Assembly (NCBI GenBank): GCA_021156265.1
Contig: JAJNBR010000151.1
Location: 1-6,976, forward strand
DNA: 6,976 nucleotides
From: Flavipsychrobacter sp.
GTDB lineage: Bacteria > Bacteroidota > Bacteroidia > Chitinophagales > Chitinophagaceae
Direction: 5' to 3'
Shown: in pieces, positions 1-6,976 of the stretch
Layout of the letters: each line of letters opens with the position of its first letter
Numbering within the stretch: position 1 is the stretch's first letter
The notes under the pieces: model-generated
Told to the model about the DNA's origin: nothing
The model's database searches: none
What the model saw: only the letters and a program-made list of their open reading frames with translations
Translations under genes and position numbers: made by a program

Positions 1-3000
1 TGTTCGGGTTACCCAATATCGAGATGATATTACCTTTGCTGTCTATAGTTTCATACGGGATAAAGCTCTGCAAGCCTTTGTTATTCCGTTCTGTTTTCAC
101 CTTTACGAGGTCTTCCAGGATCAGGTCCAAACGGTTGCCCTCAGGCCAAATCACGTCTGCCGAGCCGTTGCCATGCGGTGTTACCTTCAGCGGTATCTGG
201 TATTCATAATAGTTGGTAGTGAAATCGCTACCAATACGGATGATGGCACGAAGGTCGCCATCGCGCAACGGCTGTTGACCCACTTTCGACTCAGCATGTA
301 TGAACATACGCAAACCTGCAAACTGGCGCATATCTACGCTCACTTCTTTAAATACGGAACGGGCGTCACCATCTTCGAGGTTACACACCTGCAGCGCCAG
401 CGCCTGCTCGTTCAGCTGCACTGTTTGCGCACTGGCCACCTGTGCATTCTGGCGGCTAACACCCGGAGGCAGCACATAAGGTACCGGCTGGCGTTTGGCA
501 TTTTCTTCCAGGCTCACCGAGGTCACTGAAAATTCAGTTTTGTCAGGGTCTGTTATCGGCACCACGATCCTTGGATCGCGCAGCGAGAACTGGTAACGAC
601 GCCAGTTATTGCGGCCAAGCTCCATGCGTGCTAAACGTAATACCACGCTATCCTGGAAGCCATGCAGGAACATACGCATGAAACGGATAGAACGGAAGTC
701 AGAGATATTCCCCACTTTATGATTATACTCACGGATAGGTATCTTGATCTGGTACCATGTCTCCATTTCCTTATTGCCGTTAGGTAATTTTACCTCTGTC
801 GTCTTTTTATCGATAATGTAGTTGGTACCCACCTGCATATTAGGTGTAAAATCTATCCGGTACTGGTAATAATCTTCCGCTACGTTGAGTGTGTTATCGC
901 GGTTGATATCTTCGGACTCAGGAATATTTGTACCACCTGTGGCAAGGCCTGTGTTGGTACCTGACTCTACCGGGGCGTTTCCATGAGGATTGCTGAAACG
1001 TTTATAGCGTTCCAGCACGCGAGTAGCTGCCGGATAGTCGTAGATATATTTGAAGTCATCGCTCGAAGGATCATCGTTAATGCCCTGGTATATTGAGGGA
1101 TCAGTGACGATACCTGAAACCGCCGACAGGTAATTAGCAAAATGATCGCGCTCGTCAATGTTACTCAAGCCATCGTAACCAACATCCTGTACAGCCCTTG
1201 ACGCCGGATCGGTTTCGAACGCTTTGGTGATCTCGTTGGAAAACTTAGGTACATAACCCCATACTGTTTTTACCAGCTTGTCTTGCTGCAGCGGATAAGG
1301 CATACCGTTCTCGAAAAACTTCCTTTCGTCTTTCAATACATCTTCCGACACGTTACCCAGATTCAAATAAAGTGAACCGCCGGTAGCATTGTCGTTGTTA
1401 ATAAAGGGATCCATCACCCACAGTTCGATGAACTCTACGTTGGCCTGCTCAAAATCACTGTTATCGATCGGGCGCATGATACCTCCCCACCTGCTTTCAG
1501 GACGAGCGAGCCCACCGTCAGGTAAAATTCCGGCAGATACCGCACTGGAGGCTGCATCATAGTTGTAGGGACCACGCTCCCTGGGATAAAAAGAAAGATC
1601 CAATGTGCTTAATGCGCTCTGCAGAGAAGTCACACTTTTTTCAGGAAATACTTCCTGCTGCTGCACGAGTCTTATATAGTGCTGGTTGGGGTCCTTCTTT
1701 ACATGCTCCGGCACGCCGTTGGTTCCATCAATAAGCGTGGGCTCAAGGAAATACCAGGCAAGCTTTGCCCTGTTCTTACCATAAGCGAGGTTCTCGCTTG
1801 CGCTGGCCTCAGGCAAAATAGGTCTCCCGCTTGCATCAAGAGCACCCACAGGTGTTGACGAAAGTTTCCAGGCTGTTGCAGGGAATTTCAGATCGTAAGA
1901 GCTACGTGTACCTTCAAAATCGTCTATATATACTGAGCCTTCAGGATCGAGTGCATTGATCTGCTTGGAGTGGCTGGGCAGCAATCCTGCTACTTCACCG
2001 GTTATGTTTACGAATGATGGCGCAGTTGTAGAATACACTGGTAGCTTATCCAGTACGCGTGTCAACGCAGGAAATTCAGATTGATAGTTAGCATCCACAC
2101 CCAGCACTGTATTCTTTATCGGGTCGTCGCCAAAGGTTGTCTTGTTGGTAAACGGACGTTCGGTAAGACGCATCAGCGTACTACCGATTGCGAGGTTATT
2201 ATTGATATAGTAATCGAGCCTGGTACCTATAAAATTCTGTTGCTGAAAACCAAAAGTTGCGTTGTCCTCGTATTGTACATTGATCGGGATACCGGAGTTA
2301 AGGATACCGGCGTTCAAGATCTTCAATCTACCCAACCCGTAGTCGATCTGGTAGTCTACGTTCTCTACCAGCTTCTGTCCACCGGCAGAAACAGAAACAG
2401 AACCCTGTGGTATATTGAAACCGCCCAGGAACACTTCTGAAGAAGAGGCAGACTTGTAAGAACCTTTGATGACGTAACGGTTATTTTGCTGGAACTGCCT
2501 TGCTACCGTTTTAGTCGAATCGTAAAGGATGGTGTAGAGATACTTTTTATCCAGTTGCGGCAAACCACCAAGCGCCGGCTTCAGGTCATCACCAAACGGC
2601 TCCAGCAAGGGGAACATGATCTTACCTTGCTGCGTATTGATGGTGATACCCTCCACAAAGTCAAAGATACCATCGGGTGCAGGGTCATTCTGGAAGTTAA
2701 GGCGGTCAAGATTGAACAGTTCAAGTAGCAATGTACCTGTCTTTGGGCCTTCGGGGAAATAACGCTTTTCTCCACCCCCGGGATCCTGGTACAGTACGTT
2801 CAGCCTGAATTCTTCCTTCGACACACCGAGGCCGCCAAGACCATACACGTTCTTCATCATCAGGTCCCACACGGGCAACTGAGGGTTGGGTGCGGTACCT
2901 TTCAGCAATTTCAGGAAGAGTGTCCTCTGGTCGTTTGAATTCTGGTTGGCATTGTTGGTTGGCGGAAGGTCTTCTGCAAATTCACCCACCTGGTACACTT

Positions 3001-4426
3001 TACCATTGTAAGTATAGCGGTAGGCCACCGCCAACACATCGTATGGATTGAGCTGCGTATTAAGCGAAATGTACCCTAGCTGCGGGTGGAAGCTAAATTC
3101 GGAAGTATTCAGTTTACGCGCTGTAACCGGGAAGAACTCGCGCCCGTTTGAATCGCCCAGCGCCTGCACTGCAGATATGTTCGAACCCTGGTTACGGGTC
3201 AGCGGATTTTGCTGCAACTGGCTGTACAGGTTATTCTGGCTGTTATCAGGCAGTCCCGAGGGTATACCACGAACGGCACCGCGGTGCATTACGTTGTAAG
3301 GGTTGTCTTCGCCAAGGTCCATAAACGCCATCACATTACGGATGCCCTCGGTAGCGCCTGTTGTATTAGTTACCCAAACCTCGATCTTGTTGATTGTGAC
3401 CAACGAGTTAATCAGTGGGTAACGCTCCAGTGCTTTGTTATAGTTGTTGCGGAAGTAGTGACCTAACAGGAAGTGACGGTTCTCTTCATAGTCATCGGCC
3501 TTTATGGCAAACTGCTGCGTTTGCGAGCCGCCCTGTATGGTAAGGCTCTGGCGTTTGGAACGCTGCTGCGATAACACACCTGTTACCCAAAGCTTACCAA
3601 ACTGCAATTGTGTTTTGATACCGAACAGAGATTGTACACCACTGATCAAACTGCTGTTAAGCGGGAAGCTAACGCTACCTGCTTCAATTTTTTTGATGAT
3701 CTCGTCTTCCTTGCCGGTATATTCGAGCTTCTGTATGTTCTGGTAATCGAAGGTTGCTTTTGTGTTGTTGCTGATGTTCAGTTTCAGCTTCTCGCCCACG
3801 GTGGCCAGCAGGTTCACGTTCATCTGCATGTCGAAATCGAAGATGCCGTATTTCTGCGCGCGTGCGGGGAGTGTAGGATTTTTAATATTCTGCCAGTTGC
3901 CGCCAAAGGTTACATCGACATTACCCTGCGGGCGTACAGATATGGTGCTGCCTCCGAAGATGCGGTCGAACAGGCCTTCCTTATACATTGTGGGCAGCTG
4001 CGGTTTCTTATTGAACAGCGTCAGCGCGTCGAGCCTGCGTTTCCAGTAAGCCTGCTCATCTTGCTGGCCCTGGTATTCCAGGTACTCGTCCATCGTGAGA
4101 TAGTTCGGGTTGCGAATGAACTCGTCGCCCATTTTTTCAGTAAAGTAGTAGCGGCCTTCCTCAGGGTCGTATTCAACGGTTCTGTCTATGTTTGAGGGAG
4201 TTTTAAGATCCAGGCTGGAAGGAACTTTTTCGCCGGGCGTACCGGTATGGTCGTATATCGGGAACCGGAGGCGGCGTGCTGTATCTACAGCAGGAGTATC
4301 GGGTGCAGGATCAGGATTATCGAACGTAAAATCTTCATCATGCCCACGCGCAGCCGCATTTGCTATAGCAATGACCAGCGCAATGAAAAATAAAAATTTA
4401 TATCCGAAATAGCTATTTCCCTTCAC
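1..4426 (-). CDS. sprA: SprA, T9SS outer-membrane translocon (N-terminal ~1,475 residues; C-terminus beyond the window)
   Basis: SprA forms the very large outer-membrane beta-barrel of the type IX secretion system, which exports cargo bearing a C-terminal signal; it is also required for gliding in gliding species. The frame is open from the GTG at 4426-4424 through base 1 with no in-frame stop in the stretches I checked. Residues 1 to about 26 form a signal peptide: K2 and K10, a hydrophobic run (FLFFIALVIAIA), then small residues ANAAA. A Pro/Asp-rich linker follows (about 36-45). Family hallmarks include RPQGNVDVTFGG from R165, a Leu/Ser-rich SLISGVQSLFGIKTQ stretch near 253-270, LDPEGSVYIDDFEGTRSSYD at 826-845, GYDGL at 1083-1087 and RYKRFSNPHGN at 1140-1150. 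Full-length relatives have about 2,400 residues, so roughly 60% is visible and the rest of the barrel is missing because of the window edge. GTG is preferred because no ATG or TTG lies in frame near it and it places the signal peptide at the N-terminus. It lies 14 bp after ruvA with no terminator between, so co-transcription is likely. Confidence 0.95.
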   Translation of the reverse strand, partial: MKGNSYFGYKFLFFIALVIAIANAAARGHDEDFTFDNPDPAPDTPAVDTARRLRFPIYDHTGTPGEKVPSSLDLKTPSNIDRTVEYDPEEGRYYFTEKMGDEFIRNPNYLTMDEYLEYQGQQDEQAYWKRRLDALTLFNKKPQLPTMYKEGLFDRIFGGSTISVRPQGNVDVTFGGNWQNIKNPTLPARAQKYGIFDFDMQMNVNLLATVGEKLKLNISNNTKATFDYQNIQKLEYTGKEDEIIKKIEAGSVSFPLNSSLISGVQSLFGIKTQLQFGKLWVTGVLSQQRSKRQSLTIQGGSQTQQFAIKADDYEENRHFLLGHYFRNNYNKALERYPLINSLVTINKIEVWVTNTTGATEGIRNVMAFMDLGEDNPYNVMHRGAVRGIPSGLPDNSQNNLYSQLQQNPLTRNQGSNISAVQALGDSNGREFFPVTARKLNTSEFSFHPQLGYISLNTQLNPYDVLAVAYRYTYNGKVYQVGEFAEDLPPTNNANQNSNDQRTLFLKLLKGTAPNPQLPVWDLMMKNVYGLGGLGVSKEEFRLNVLYQDPGGGEKRYFPEGPKTGTLLLELFNLDRLNFQNDPAPDGIFDFVEGITINTQQGKIMFPLLEPFGDDLKPALGGLPQLDKKYLYTILYDSTKTVARQFQQNNRYVIKGSYKSASSSEVFLGGFNIPQGSVSVSAGGQKLVENVDYQIDYGLGRLKILNAGILNSGIPINVQYEDNATFGFQQQNFIGTRLDYYINNNLAIGSTLMRLTERPFTNKTTFGDDPIKNTVLGVDANYQSEFPALTRVLDKLPVYSTTAPSFVNITGEVAGLLPSHSKQINALDPEGSVYIDDFEGTRSSYDLKFPATAWKLSSTPVGALDASGRPILPEASASENLAYGKNRAKLAWYFLEPTLIDGTNGVPEHVKKDPNQHYIRLVQQQEVFPEKSVTSLQSALSTLDLSFYPRERGPYNYDAASSAVSAGILPDGGLARPESRWGGIMRPIDNSDFEQANVEFIELWVMDPFINNDNATGGSLYLNLGNVSEDVLKDERKFFENGMPYPLQQDKLVKTVWGYVPKFSNEITKAFETDPASRAVQDVGYDGLSNIDERDHFANYLSAVSGIVTDPSIYQGINDDPSSDDFKYIYDYPAATRVLERYKRFSNPHGNAPVESGTNTGLATGGTNIPESEDINRDNTLNVAEDYYQYRIDFTPNMQVGTNYIIDKKTTEVKLPNGNKEMETWYQIKIPIREYNHKVGNISDFRSIRFMRMFLHGFQDSVVLRLARMELGRNNWRRYQFSLRDPRIVVPITDPDKTEFSVTSVSLEENAKRQPVPYVLPPGVSRQNAQVASAQTVQLNEQALALQVCNLEDGDARSVFKEVSVDMRQFAGLRMFIHAESKVGQQPLRDGDLRAIIRIGSDFTTNYYEYQIPLKVTPHGNGSADVIWPEGNRLDLILEDLVKVKTERNNKGLQSFIPYETIDSKGNIISILGNPN

Positions 4427-4440
4427 TTCAATTCGTAGGT

Positions 4441-5019
4441 TTATAACACTCGTAGTGCCTGCTTGATCAAATCTTCTACAGACAAAGAGGAAGCATTATT
4501 TATTTTCCTTATTGCACTCTCTGCTACAGCCCGGTTTATGCCTAGATTAATCAAAGCAAATAACGCGTCATCTTCCGTGGTATTGTGCGTGGCCTTCGAT
4601 GTTAACATAGAATTATTTTCTACAAATAACTTGCCTTTCAGCTCGAGAATGATGCGCTGCGCCGTTTTGGCACCAATGCCTTTAACGCGCTCCAGCGCCT
4701 TACTGTCCTCGCTCGACACGACACGATTCAATTCGGCCGGCGTCAGCGACGATAAAATGATCCTTGCCGTAGCAGCACCCACACCACTTATGCCCAGCAG
4801 CAACCGGAACGTAGCCCGCTCCTGCTCGTCGGCAAATCCATAAAGCACCCAGGCATCTTCCCGCACCTGCAAATGGGTGTACAATTTACACGTATCCTGT
4901 GCTTGAATCTTGTCATACGTTTGCAGCGTAATGTGCAATTCGTATCCAATGCCATTCACGTCAAGATATAGCAGCGACGGGGTTTTATAAGTGATCGGCC
5001 CTTGCAGGTAAGCAAACAT
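4441..5019 (-). CDS. ruvA: Holliday junction branch migration complex subunit RuvA
   Basis: RuvA binds four-way Holliday junctions as a tetramer and loads the RuvB helicase, which drives branch migration during recombinational repair in the cytoplasm. The 192-residue length fits the family (about 190-205). Residues 1-62 form the N-terminal OB-fold (MFAYLQGPI start; VNGIGYELHI at 21-30). The acidic pin that separates strands at the crossover is kept as E54-D55 in VREDAWVLYGF, matching E55-D56 of E. coli RuvA. Two helix-hairpin-helix DNA-binding motifs follow: GISGVGAATARIILSSL (76-92) and RVKGIGAKTAQRIILELK (111-128). A variable linker (about 131-147) leads to the C-terminal RuvB-binding three-helix domain (about 148-192, DDALFALINLGI to LIKQALRVL). 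The ATG at 5019-5017 gives the canonical N-terminus. It is the first gene after the 5123-5156 terminator and sits directly before sprA. Neither ruvB nor ruvC is in the window. Nothing in the protein looks damaged. Confidence 0.97.
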   Translation of the reverse strand: MFAYLQGPITYKTPSLLYLDVNGIGYELHITLQTYDKIQAQDTCKLYTHLQVREDAWVLYGFADEQERATFRLLLGISGVGAATARIILSSLTPAELNRVVSSEDSKALERVKGIGAKTAQRIILELKGKLFVENNSMLTSKATHNTTEDDALFALINLGINRAVAESAIRKINNASSLSVEDLIKQALRVL

Positions 5020-5122
5020 ATTCTCGGTTCTTAAAAATAGCCTTTTAGCCCAAACACATTGTCACGGCTATGTATGGAAAACATACGCAGCCGTTAACAA
5101 AAGCTTTAGGTGACGTTATTTG
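5020..5122 (-). promoter_or_regulatory. Presumed ruvA-sprA promoter/leader region (no box assigned)
   Basis: This 103-bp gap lies between the terminator of the upstream unit and the ruvA ATG. Since the terminator should stop incoming transcription, the ruvA-sprA promoter is expected here, or transcription arrives by partial read-through. I looked for the Bacteroidota promoter pattern (TTTG near -33, TAnnTTTG near -7) and found only poorly spaced partial matches: a TTTG about 30 bases before the start and a TATTTTTA about 15 bases before it, only 11 bases apart. No purine-rich Shine-Dalgarno sequence precedes the ATG, as is usual in this phylum. The assignment is by position only. Confidence 0.4.
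5064..5094 (-). repeat. Long imperfect inverted repeat (hairpin) in the ruvA leader
   Basis: The arms 5064-5076 (ACGGCTATGTATG) and 5082-5094 (CATACGCAGCCGT) pair over 13 positions, with one A/C mismatch (5070/5088) and one T/G pair (5071/5087), around the 5-base loop 5077-5081. On the minus strand the structure sits 44 bases before the ruvA ATG and about 28 bases after the terminator T-run. Neither flank carries a T-run, so it is not a standard intrinsic terminator. It could be a leader RNA structure, an operator for a dimeric regulator, a stabilising 5' hairpin, or a remnant of a small repeat. The pairing is directly visible; the role is unknown. Confidence 0.7.
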
Positions 5123-5156
5123 AAAAAAAGAGCGGCATGTGTTTACATACCGCTCT
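5123..5156 (-). terminator. Intrinsic terminator after the outer-membrane barrel gene
   Basis: On the minus strand the transcript forms a 12-bp stem between AGAGCGGTATGT (5156-5145) and ACATGCCGCTCT (5140-5129), with one A/C mismatch (5150 against 5136) and a 4-base loop (5144-5141). A run of seven T (5129-5123) follows at the foot of the stem. It begins 25 bases past the barrel protein's TAA at 5184-5182 and so closes the hydratase/barrel unit before ruvA. The plus strand also has a T-run (5168-5174), but 11 bases beyond the stem and with no plus-strand gene to end, so the minus-strand reading is preferred. Confidence 0.88.
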
Positions 5157-5181
5157 GTAAAATAATGATTTTTTTAGCAGA

Positions 5182-6162
5182 TTAAAACCACCAGGGACTC
5201 TTATTATTTAGAATCTTATATATGAAACTGATGGATATCGACGAGTAACCATCATTCACTTCTTTGTTGCCGCGGTTGGCCCATGGCTGGCGCTGTACAC
5301 CGGGGGCAATCTCCCACGATTTGTCAGACAGCGCCTTGGCAACTGCCGCCTTTTCAGGTGGCAGGTAACGGTCAAAGTAATCATGAGTGGCATACTGCGC
5401 GCTTACATTATCCAACCTGTCGGTGAATGTTAAACGATAAAGGTATTCAACGCCCAGGGCATATTGGTCGCCAATGTCCCAGCGCACGCCAAGACCAAGA
5501 GGAACGCAAACCTGCCAAAGAGAAGTTTTGCTTGCGTAGCCGGCCATCGCTTCACCGGTAGGTGTCTGTCCTTCACCTTCCAGGTGCAGGTCATGTACAT
5601 CTACCCATTTCCTGCGGCCTGTTACCGGGTTATACAGGGAGCTTTGAGGCTTGAAGTGAAAACCGCCCACACCCGCCAGGATGTAAGGCTGCATGCGCTT
5701 CTGGGCCGCTTTCGATTCTGAGTTGCCGCGCAATGGGTTGAACTCTACCATGAAGGTAGCTTCCCATATATTAGCACGAACGTCCTGGTTGCGGAGGTAA
5801 CGCTGAAATGCATCCTCTTCGGTAGACGTTGCTTTCTCAGCTTTACTCGTATTCCAGTTATCATTAGCGTACAGCGTACCATAGTTGATACCGAAACGGG
5901 CAGCCAGCATAGGATGGCCCAGGTAACGACCGAACATACCGCCCATGAAACAAGGCTTATCCCAGTATTCGCTGTTGCCGTAATGATCTATAATTCCCTG
6001 GGTGCCGATATCGCCCCAGAGGTCGGTCATTCCGAAGTTCACACCCATAGAAAAACCGGGCATTTCCACGTATTCACGTGGTATTGCCGGCTGAGCGGCA
6101 GCCGAAAAGGCAGCGGCGCTCACGGTCAATGCTAACAGGCTACGGACAATGTTTTTCCGCAT
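5182..6162 (-). CDS. Outer-membrane beta-barrel protein, DUF6089-like
   Basis: This is a 326-residue exported protein of unknown specific function. Residues 1 to about 24 are a clear signal peptide: MRKNIVR, then a hydrophobic Leu/Ala-rich core, then AFSAAAQ with likely cleavage near 23-24. The mature part alternates hydrophobic and polar residues like a small outer-membrane barrel: GFSMGVNFGMTDLWGD (36-51), MFGRYLGHPMLAARFGINYG (76-95), IWEATFMVEFNPL (132-144), QPYILAGVGGFHFKPQ (158-173), SLWQVCVPLGLGVRWDIGD (214-232) through YALGVEYLYRLTFTDRLDNVS (234-254), and a last strand near 306-317. It ends in Trp-Trp-Phe; a terminal aromatic residue is common in barrel proteins. The Gly-Asp turn near 50, the WVDVHDLHLEGEG segment (186-198), the FTDRLDNVS segment and the late RGN motif (297-299) resemble the DUF6089 group of Bacteroidota proteins. 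That match is from memory. The PPEKAAVAKALSDKSWE part (268-284) is probably an extracellular or periplasmic loop. It lies 34 bp after the hydratase gene and is followed by a strong terminator. Confidence 0.85.
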   Translation of the reverse strand: MRKNIVRSLLALTVSAAAFSAAAQPAIPREYVEMPGFSMGVNFGMTDLWGDIGTQGIIDHYGNSEYWDKPCFMGGMFGRYLGHPMLAARFGINYGTLYANDNWNTSKAEKATSTEEDAFQRYLRNQDVRANIWEATFMVEFNPLRGNSESKAAQKRMQPYILAGVGGFHFKPQSSLYNPVTGRRKWVDVHDLHLEGEGQTPTGEAMAGYASKTSLWQVCVPLGLGVRWDIGDQYALGVEYLYRLTFTDRLDNVSAQYATHDYFDRYLPPEKAAVAKALSDKSWEIAPGVQRQPWANRGNKEVNDGYSSISISFIYKILNNKSPWWF

Positions 6163-6196
6163 TTGCTACAATAATTTAGCGTTGAAGATAATAAAA

Positions 6197-6976
6197 TTAT
6201 TTTCCTTTAAAAACAGGTTTCCTTTTTTCGAGAAACGCACCTGTACCCTCTTTAGCATCTTCAGTATCAAAGCATTCACCAAAACGCTTGATCTCATTTT
6301 CGAAGCCATTGGGGTCAGATTTGGCTGCCTCGTTCACACAAGATATAACTTTTGTTATTGCCAAGGGAGCTTTTGACTGTATTTTTTGCAGTAGCTCTTT
6401 CACTTTAGGCAATAATTCAGCCTGGGGAACTACATGGTTTACCAATCCAAGGGCCCTGGCTTCATCCGCGCCAATCATGTCGCCGGTCATCGACAGTTCC
6501 ATTGCCTTGCCTTTGCCTACCAACTGCGTCAGCCTTTGTGTGCCGCCATAGCCCGGTATCAGGCCCAGGTTCACTTCCGGCTGGCCAAACTTAGCGTTCT
6601 CGCTAGCCAGGCGGAAATGGCAGGACATAGCCAGCTCGCAACCACCGCCCAGTGCAAAACCGTTTACAGCGGCTACTATCGGCTTGGGGCTGTTCTCGAT
6701 CTTGTCAAATACTTTCGACTGGCCAAGGCGGGCCAGGTCTGCGCCGCCATCGCCTTTCAGGCTGGTAAATTCTGATATATCAGCACCTGCCACAAATGCT
6801 TTTTCGCCAGCGCCTGTGATGATAGCGGTTTTTATCTCGGTATTATTATACACCTCTTCAAGCGCTTTCCCCAGGTCGGCGATCACATCCTTGTTCAGGG
6901 CATTCATTTTGTCAGGACGGTTGATGGTTATAGTAAAGATGCCATCCTGCAGGTCGGTCATTAAAGTTTGGTACAT
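6197..6976 (-). CDS. Enoyl-CoA hydratase (crotonase family)
   Basis: This cytoplasmic enzyme probably hydrates trans-2-enoyl-CoA to 3-hydroxyacyl-CoA in fatty-acid beta-oxidation or a short-chain (crotonyl-CoA) pathway. Its 259 residues match the usual length of about 260. The substrate-binding signature is intact: FVAGADISEF (61-70) supplies one oxyanion-hole amide and GFALGGGCELAMSCHFRLAS (106-125) supplies the other at G111. Both hydratase acid/base glutamates are present, E114 in GGGCELA and E134 in FGQPEVNLGLIPGYGGTQRL (130-149). They are 20 residues apart, as E144 and E164 are in the rat mitochondrial enzyme. This argues for a true hydratase over isomerase or dehalogenase relatives, which lack one of them. 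The C-terminal helical part ends EGTGAFLEKRKPVFKGK, typical of the short-chain crotonase group. The ATG is the last three window bases and MYQTL is a normal family start, so the gene looks complete, though upstream sequence is unseen. Exact chain-length preference cannot be read. Confidence 0.94.
   Translation of the reverse strand: MYQTLMTDLQDGIFTITINRPDKMNALNKDVIADLGKALEEVYNNTEIKTAIITGAGEKAFVAGADISEFTSLKGDGGADLARLGQSKVFDKIENSPKPIVAAVNGFALGGGCELAMSCHFRLASENAKFGQPEVNLGLIPGYGGTQRLTQLVGKGKAMELSMTGDMIGADEARALGLVNHVVPQAELLPKVKELLQKIQSKAPLAITKVISCVNEAAKSDPNGFENEIKRFGECFDTEDAKEGTGAFLEKRKPVFKGK

Noticed and set aside
173..529. Plus-strand open frame of 118 codons
   Set aside because: It is antisense to sprA, with low-complexity composition and no recognisable family. 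It is a shadow of the real frame.
2380..2402. Short tandem repeat with an AGAAAC unit (about three copies)
   Set aside because: It encodes alternating Ser-Val residues of a beta-strand in SprA (GSVSVSAGG) and is explained by the protein sequence.
2081..2440. Plus-strand open frame of 119 codons
   Set aside because: It is antisense to the region encoding clearly conserved SprA sequence and has no independent coding evidence.
3608..4195. Plus-strand open frame of 195 codons antisense to sprA
   Set aside because: It lies wholly inside the SprA coding region on the opposite strand. Its product has no signal peptide, domain or recognisable motif, and the minus-strand frame has unmistakable SprA sequence. 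Long antisense frames are common opposite GC-moderate coding DNA.
4463..4843. Plus-strand open frame of 126 codons antisense to ruvA
   Set aside because: It is the mirror of the helix-hairpin-helix region of RuvA. No independent features were seen.
5024..5056. Possible Bacteroidota promoter before ruvA (TTTG and TATTTTTA)
   Set aside because: The two boxes are only 11 bases apart, whereas about 17-23 is usual. The resulting leader would be only a few bases long, and the last base of the -7 box does not match.
6187..6204. TAATTTTA-like box and AT-rich palindrome at the hydratase stop
   Set aside because: It consists only of A and T, has no well-spaced TTTG partner, and overlaps the hydratase stop. 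It is not distinguishable from background AT richness.
1..6976. Search for defence, phage, transposon, CRISPR, tRNA/rRNA or other unusual systems
   Set aside because: About 96% of the window is covered by four recognisable genes on one strand. No direct-repeat arrays, terminal inverted repeats, recombinase genes or structured RNA genes were seen.

Overview
The window looks like a piece of a Bacteroidota chromosome, probably from the Chitinophagales/Sphingobacteriales side of the phylum. The phylum call rests on SprA, the giant outer-membrane protein of the type IX secretion system (T9SS), which is restricted to Bacteroidota and close relatives. It is supported by a DUF6089-like outer-membrane barrel and by the absence of Shine-Dalgarno motifs before the starts. 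The finer placement is an impression from protein style only.

Layout: all four genes are on the minus strand, so transcription runs from base 6976 towards base 1. In transcription order: (1) a complete crotonase-family enoyl-CoA hydratase (6976-6197), whose start codon is the last three bases of the window; (2) after 34 bp, a secreted outer-membrane beta-barrel protein (6162-5182); (3) a strong intrinsic terminator (5156-5123); (4) a leader of about 100 bp with a second long hairpin (5064-5094); (5) ruvA, the Holliday-junction-binding subunit (5019-4441); (6) after 14 bp, sprA, starting at a GTG (4426) and running off the left edge. The visible sprA part is about 1,475 codons of a protein that is usually about 2,400 residues. 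The only intergenic gap over 100 bp is 5020-5181, and no stretch over 300 bp lacks a gene.

How the genes work together: the terminator splits the window into two transcription units, hydratase plus barrel protein and ruvA plus sprA. The hydratase (acyl-CoA metabolism) and the barrel protein have no obvious functional link. The ruvA-sprA pair joins DNA repair to protein secretion and appears to be a genomic habit of the phylum rather than a pathway. No RNA genes, mobile elements, CRISPR arrays, phage genes or defence genes were found. I see no undescribed system here; the items worth a second look are the leader hairpin, the ruvA-sprA coupling and the uncharacterised barrel protein.
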